Notes under the pieces: model-generated
Told to the model about the DNA's origin: nothing
The model's database searches: none
What the model saw: only the letters and a program-made list of their open reading frames with translations
Assembly: GCA_902763885.1 (NCBI GenBank)
Contig: CACWTU010000001.1
Location: 1 to 64,000 of the forward strand
Length of the DNA stretch: 64,000 bases
DNA from: an uncultured Bacteroidales bacterium
GTDB lineage: Bacteria > Bacteroidota > Bacteroidia > Bacteroidales > Bacteroidaceae
Direction: 5' to 3'
Part shown: one piece after another, positions 63,456-64,000 of the stretch
Position numbering within the stretch: the stretch's first letter is position 1
Layout: the number at the start of each line of letters is the position of its first letter
Made by a program: the position numbers and the translations under genes

Positions 63456-64000
63456 TTACTTAGATCTATTGGTGATTAACTCCAGATAGGCAATGAATGC
63501 GCTACGGAGTTCAGGGGATATGAAAGCAGGCAGACCTTGGATTGCCTGCTTTTTCAGTTCCTCCATCTTGGATAGGGCATACTCTATTCCGCCGTTTGAA
63601 ACAGAGTACTCCGTAACCTCACTGATTTGATTCGGGATAGCTTCAAGAGAACGTATGGCCCTGATGTGATTTGACCAATCCAAATCACTGTGAGTCAGTG
63701 CATAAATAGCTGGTAGTGTGAACTTTCCCTCTTTAAGGTCGTTGCCTGAGGGTTTACCGGTCTCGCTGCTGTCATGATAATCAAGTATATCATCCATTAT
63801 CTGGAAACAGAGTCCAGCCACATGACCGAACTGTCTGAAAGCATTGATCTCCTGTTCCGATGCTCCGCTCAATAGGGCAGAAAGTGATGTGCATGAAGAG
63901 AACAGGATTGCCGTCTTCTTGGATATGATATCAAAGTAAAGGTCTTCAGAAAGGGTAGTTTCATCAAGGGCGTTCAGCTGGGTGATTTCACCCTCAGACA
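63456..64000 (-). CDS. polyprenyl (isoprenoid) diphosphate synthase, C-terminal part; cut by the right edge
   Basis: About 180 residues of a trans-prenyltransferase: DETTLSEDLYFDIISKKTAI, then LCFQIMDDILDYHDSSETGKP with the second Asp-rich motif DDILDY, KPSGNDLKEGKFTLPAIYAL and a C-terminal helical end. The first Asp-rich motif and start lie beyond the window. It could make octaprenyl/heptaprenyl diphosphate for menaquinone; chain length cannot be judged from this part. It is convergent with deoC. Confidence 0.9.
   Translation of the reverse strand, partial: SEGEITQLNALDETTLSEDLYFDIISKKTAILFSSCTSLSALLSGASEQEINAFRQFGHVAGLCFQIMDDILDYHDSSETGKPSGNDLKEGKFTLPAIYALTHSDLDWSNHIRAIRSLEAIPNQISEVTEYSVSNGGIEYALSKMEELKKQAIQGLPAFISPELRSAFIAYLELITNRSK

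Overview
The window is a 64-kb chromosomal segment from a member of the Bacteroidota, most likely order Bacteroidales (Prevotella/Porphyromonas-like). The evidence is the gene content and order (tRNA-tuf-tRNA-secE-nusG-rplKAJL-rpoB behind rpsU-xerC-hpf; porP-gldKLMN; porG-uppS-bamA-ompH), many promoters of the Bacteroidota type (TTTG, about 19-21 bp, TAnnTTTG), weak ribosome-binding sites and many lipoprotein signals. It is a mostly housekeeping and cell-envelope region. I see no phage, IS transposase, CRISPR array or plasmid module.

Layout. 1-8.3 kb (minus): truncated rpoB, rplL, rplJ, rplA, rplK, nusG, secE, tRNA-Trp, tuf, tRNA-Thr, tRNA-Gly, tRNA-Tyr and tRNA-Thr, apparently transcribed from one strong promoter near 8.26 kb. 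8.3-9.75 kb (minus): rpsU-xerC-hpf. 9.8-17.1 kb (plus): the type IX secretion core porP-gldK-gldL-gldM-gldN, then two tandem outer-membrane beta-barrel genes. 17.2-26.4 kb: priA, a convergent c-di-AMP phosphodiesterase (pgpH), gltX, waaA, a gamma-carbonic anhydrase-like gene and mdh. 26.4-32.6 kb: dprA, a TPR lipoprotein, xerD, an O-methyltransferase, rbfA and a LolC/E-like permease. 32.6-40.7 kb (minus): an eight-gene envelope operon DUF6242 lipoprotein-porG-uppS-bamA-three Skp/OmpH paralogues-murI. 40.8-48.5 kb: pyrE, a SRPBCC protein, argH, a carboxylesterase, tRNA-Leu, a DUF3108 protein, a methyltransferase, pduO-type adenosyltransferase, DUF2795, a GNAT and a 34-residue membrane ORF. 48.5-57.4 kb: two two-domain PAP2 phosphatases around sdhCAB (frdCAB) and a rhodanese-metallo-beta-lactamase lipoprotein, then a TauE/SafE permease and a GNAT. 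57.4-63.4 kb (plus): mnmG, apt, uvrC, dtd, deoC. The right edge cuts a polyprenyl synthetase gene.

Functionally, the window holds most of a type IX secretion machine in two places (porP-gldKLMN and porG) beside the outer-membrane assembly set (bamA, Skp-like chaperones) needed to place its beta-barrels. It also carries both Xer recombinases and one exact consensus parS site next to mnmG, all tied to chromosome segregation.

The points most worth a second look are: (1) three separate deletion junctions within 5.3 kb that break rpoB, rplK and tuf, all essential, most probably an assembly fault; (2) a 322-bp foldback element with nested inverted repeats between a GNAT gene and mnmG; (3) the parS site; (4) seven-base-period repeats lying exactly on the stop codons of three unrelated genes; (5) a row of five hairpins after waaA; (6) an 85-bp perfect tandem duplication inside the type IX secretion operon.
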